Positions 5,879 to 6,605 of a stretch of 6,605 bases of DNA are shown here, piece by piece (positions within the stretch are counted from its first letter, which is position 1; every line of letters begins with the position of its first letter). The notes beneath the pieces were generated by a model. The model was not told the DNA's origin, did no database searches, and was given only the letters and a program-made list of their open reading frames with translations. A program made the translations under genes and the position numbers. Where the stretch lies: the NCBI GenBank assembly GCA_027486155.1, contig JAIXPR010000203.1:1-6605 (forward strand), in the 5' to 3' direction. Source of the DNA: Pseudomonadota bacterium. Lineage in GTDB: Bacteria > Bdellovibrionota_C > UBA2361 > OMII01.

Positions 5879-5968
5879 TGGCGGAGAGGAAGGGATTCGA
5901 ACCCCCGTTACCCTTTCGGGTAAACCTGATTTCGAATCAGGCGCCTTCAGCCACTCGGCCACCTCTCC
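5879..5968 (-). tRNA. tRNA-Ser, anticodon CGA
   Basis: The minus strand folds into a 90-base class II tRNA with CCA encoded. The acceptor stem is GGAGAGG/CCTCTCC with discriminator G. The D-arm holds GGCCGAGTGGCTGAAGGC. The anticodon stem-loop is CCTGA-TTCGAAA-TCAGG, giving anticodon CGA (bases 5932-5934), which reads the serine codon UCG. A long variable arm, ACCCGAAAGGGT, is diagnostic of Ser, Leu or Tyr. The T-arm is GGGGG-TTCGAAT-CCCTT. A promoter-like sequence and two leader hairpins lie upstream at 5971-6070. Confidence 0.97.
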
Positions 5969-5970
5969 GT

Positions 5971-6001
5971 TGGGTCTAGAGACCATGTGGTCTAGAGCCC
6001 A
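5971..6001. repeat. Hairpin in the tRNA-Ser leader, with 9-base direct repeat
   Basis: TGGG, TCT and AGACC pair with GGTCT, AGA and CCCA around loop ATGT, with small bulges. The same stretch contains GGTCTAGAG twice (5973-5981 and 5989-5997). It starts two bases upstream of the mature tRNA 5' end, where RNase P would cut. Confidence 0.45.
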
Positions 6002-6003
6002 TC

Positions 6004-6029
6004 GGTCGGACATGTTGGGGAGTCCGACC
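6004..6029. repeat. Perfect 8-bp inverted repeat in the tRNA-Ser leader
   Basis: GGTCGGAC (6004-6011) is the exact reverse complement of GTCCGACC (6022-6029), with a ten-base loop. On the minus strand it falls right after the predicted transcription start, so it would form the 5' end of the tRNA precursor. Confidence 0.5.
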
Positions 6030-6041
6030 AGGAATGGCTAG

Positions 6042-6070
6042 AGGGTATGTAGGAGGGCGAGAAAAGTCAA
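6042..6070 (-). promoter_or_regulatory. Probable tRNA-Ser promoter
   Basis: On the minus strand, TTGACT (6070-6065) matches five of six -35 bases. After a 17-base spacer comes TACCCT (6047-6042), which matches only three of six -10 bases. The spacing, the orientation and the lack of another minus-strand gene nearby support it as the tRNA-Ser promoter, starting near 6035. Confidence 0.5.
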
Positions 6071-6129
6071 TCGATGCGAGCTGTTCTTAAAACGGATGAT
6101 GGCGATCTAAGATCTTGATCAGGCTGATG

Positions 6130-6179
6130 AAATGCCGGGTCTTTGATTCTTGAGAGCTCCCGGGGAGGGGGCATTTTTT
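6130..6179 (+). terminator. Intrinsic terminator with no evident upstream gene
   Basis: AAATGCC (6130-6136) pairs with GGCATTT (6170-6176). CGGG (6136-6139) can pair with CCCG (6159-6162) inside. An alternative compact stem is GCTCCC (6156-6161) with GGGGGC (6167-6172). Either runs into TTTTTT (6174-6179) on the plus strand. The minus strand has no matching T-run. No plus-strand gene precedes it except apt, over 500 bases away. A weak -10-like TAAGAT at 6108-6113 could start an RNA of about 60 bases ending here. Confidence 0.55.
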
Positions 6180-6281
6180 CCGTAGGAAACCTCCCTCCAG
6201 CCTTTGACCATACCCTTGAGAGAGGTTGCGAGCCGCTTGAAAGCGTGTCGCAGGAGTTTCGGACCCTTCATGGATAAAGCC
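6180..6281. other. Spacer before the last gene, nothing firm seen
   Basis: This holds a short inverted repeat (AACCTC 6188-6193 with GAGGTT 6222-6227). A TTGACC at 6204-6209 has no usable -10 at the right spacing. The promoter of the gene at 6293 is expected here but I cannot place it. A minus-strand frame from ATG 6271 to 6119 is discussed under findings. Confidence 0.5.
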
Positions 6282-6287
6282 GGTGAT
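6282..6287 (+). promoter_or_regulatory. Ribosome binding site of the 6293 gene
   Basis: GGTGAT matches part of the Shine-Dalgarno consensus and ends five bases before ATG 6293. An in-frame TGA at 6284-6286 rules out any longer upstream extension. Confidence 0.55.
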
Positions 6288-6292
6288 TGGAT

Positions 6293-6605
6293 ATGGTTGG
6301 ACCAACTAAACAAAGCGACACGCGAATAGCTACTTCGCCGGCTGAAGTGAGTTTGCGAGATGCCGATCTTCCCCGACGGGGCTCAGTAGAGCTTTCACTC
6401 GGCCCACGTTACCGCTCGGTTGCAGAGGCGATCGAGGGACTTTCCCGCACTCCGGGGCAGAGGGTAGATGAGCTGGTAGTCTCTAAGATGTTTGCCCTTA
6501 ACAATGCCGGTGGAGTGGTCCTTCCCCCGATCCCCCGACGAGATCCGGAGCTGTGCGAACATGTGGCGTCGATGGTTGAGAGGATCAATCAGCCTGTCGG
6601 GGAGA
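6293..6605 (+). CDS. N-terminal part of an unrecognised protein (runs off the window)
   Basis: An open frame of 104 codons runs from ATG 6293 to the right edge with no stop. A GGTGAT ribosome site lies five bases upstream, and a stop in the same frame at 6284-6286 fixes the start region. I do not recognise the family. The first 25 residues are polar and look disordered, starting MVGPTKQSDT. A more ordered part follows: RYRSVAEAIEGL (39-50), then VDELVVSKMFALNNAGG (58-74), then the proline-rich VVLPPIPRRDPE (75-86) and a likely helix to the edge. There is no signal peptide or membrane segment. Codon choice looks like the neighbouring genes. It probably forms a separate unit, since a terminator at 6130-6179 lies upstream on the same strand. 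Confidence 0.7.
   Translation, partial: MVGPTKQSDTRIATSPAEVSLRDADLPRRGSVELSLGPRYRSVAEAIEGLSRTPGQRVDELVVSKMFALNNAGGVVLPPIPRRDPELCEHVASMVERINQPVGE

Noticed and set aside
5606..6013. Minus-strand 135-codon open frame containing GEVAEWLKAPDSKSG
   Set aside because: This is the translation of the tRNA-Ser gene, a well-known false protein in databases. The rest of the frame crosses the palindromes.
6124..6130. CTGATGA, resembling the hammerhead ribozyme core
   Set aside because: No GAAA follows the next stem and no cleavage-site stem is present; the next hairpin is a terminator.
1..6605. CRISPR array, complete insertion sequence, defence genes or phage genes
   Set aside because: I saw no regularly spaced direct repeats, transposase, integrase or nuclease genes on either strand.

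Overview
This is a bacterial chromosomal window of housekeeping genes, with an unusual density of palindromic DNA between them. The coding genes are conserved bacterial core genes: gpsA, gyrA, mtnN and apt. The single tRNA encodes its own CCA end. Base composition is moderately GC-rich by eye (not counted). No gene here fixes the phylum, and I do not assign one. Shine-Dalgarno sequences are weak or absent before gyrA, gpsA and apt, but recognisable before mtnN and the last gene.

Layout. Positions 1-213 hold the possible last codons of a membrane protein, then two inverted copies of a short palindrome that looks like a REP/BIME element. gpsA (214-1209, minus; glycerol-3-phosphate dehydrogenase) follows. 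A strong intrinsic terminator (1301-1356) separates it from gyrA (1368-3887, minus; DNA gyrase subunit A). The 315-base divergent spacer 3888-4202 has two dyads and no gene. It leads to mtnN (4203-4976, plus; MTA/SAH nucleosidase) and apt (5077-5595, plus; adenine phosphoribosyltransferase). From 5596 to 6292 no protein gene is convincing. This stretch holds a large inverted repeat after apt, a probable decayed tRNA-Ser copy interrupted by a palindrome, an intact tRNA-Ser(CGA) on the minus strand with a promoter and hairpin-rich leader, and a plus-strand intrinsic terminator with no obvious gene to terminate. An unrecognised gene starts at 6293 and runs off the window.

How the genes fit together. 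mtnN and apt form an adenine salvage pair: the nucleosidase frees adenine from methylthioadenosine and S-adenosylhomocysteine, and Apt turns it into AMP. gyrA (DNA supercoiling) and gpsA (phospholipid precursor) are neighbours on one strand but appear to be separate transcription units.

The points most worth a second look are the REP-like pair with a compensatory base-pair change, the palindrome-interrupted tRNA-Ser remnant, the long inverted repeat after apt, and a GyrA with Met-Pro where E. coli has Ser83-Ala84. I found no clear evidence of a complete new multi-gene system.
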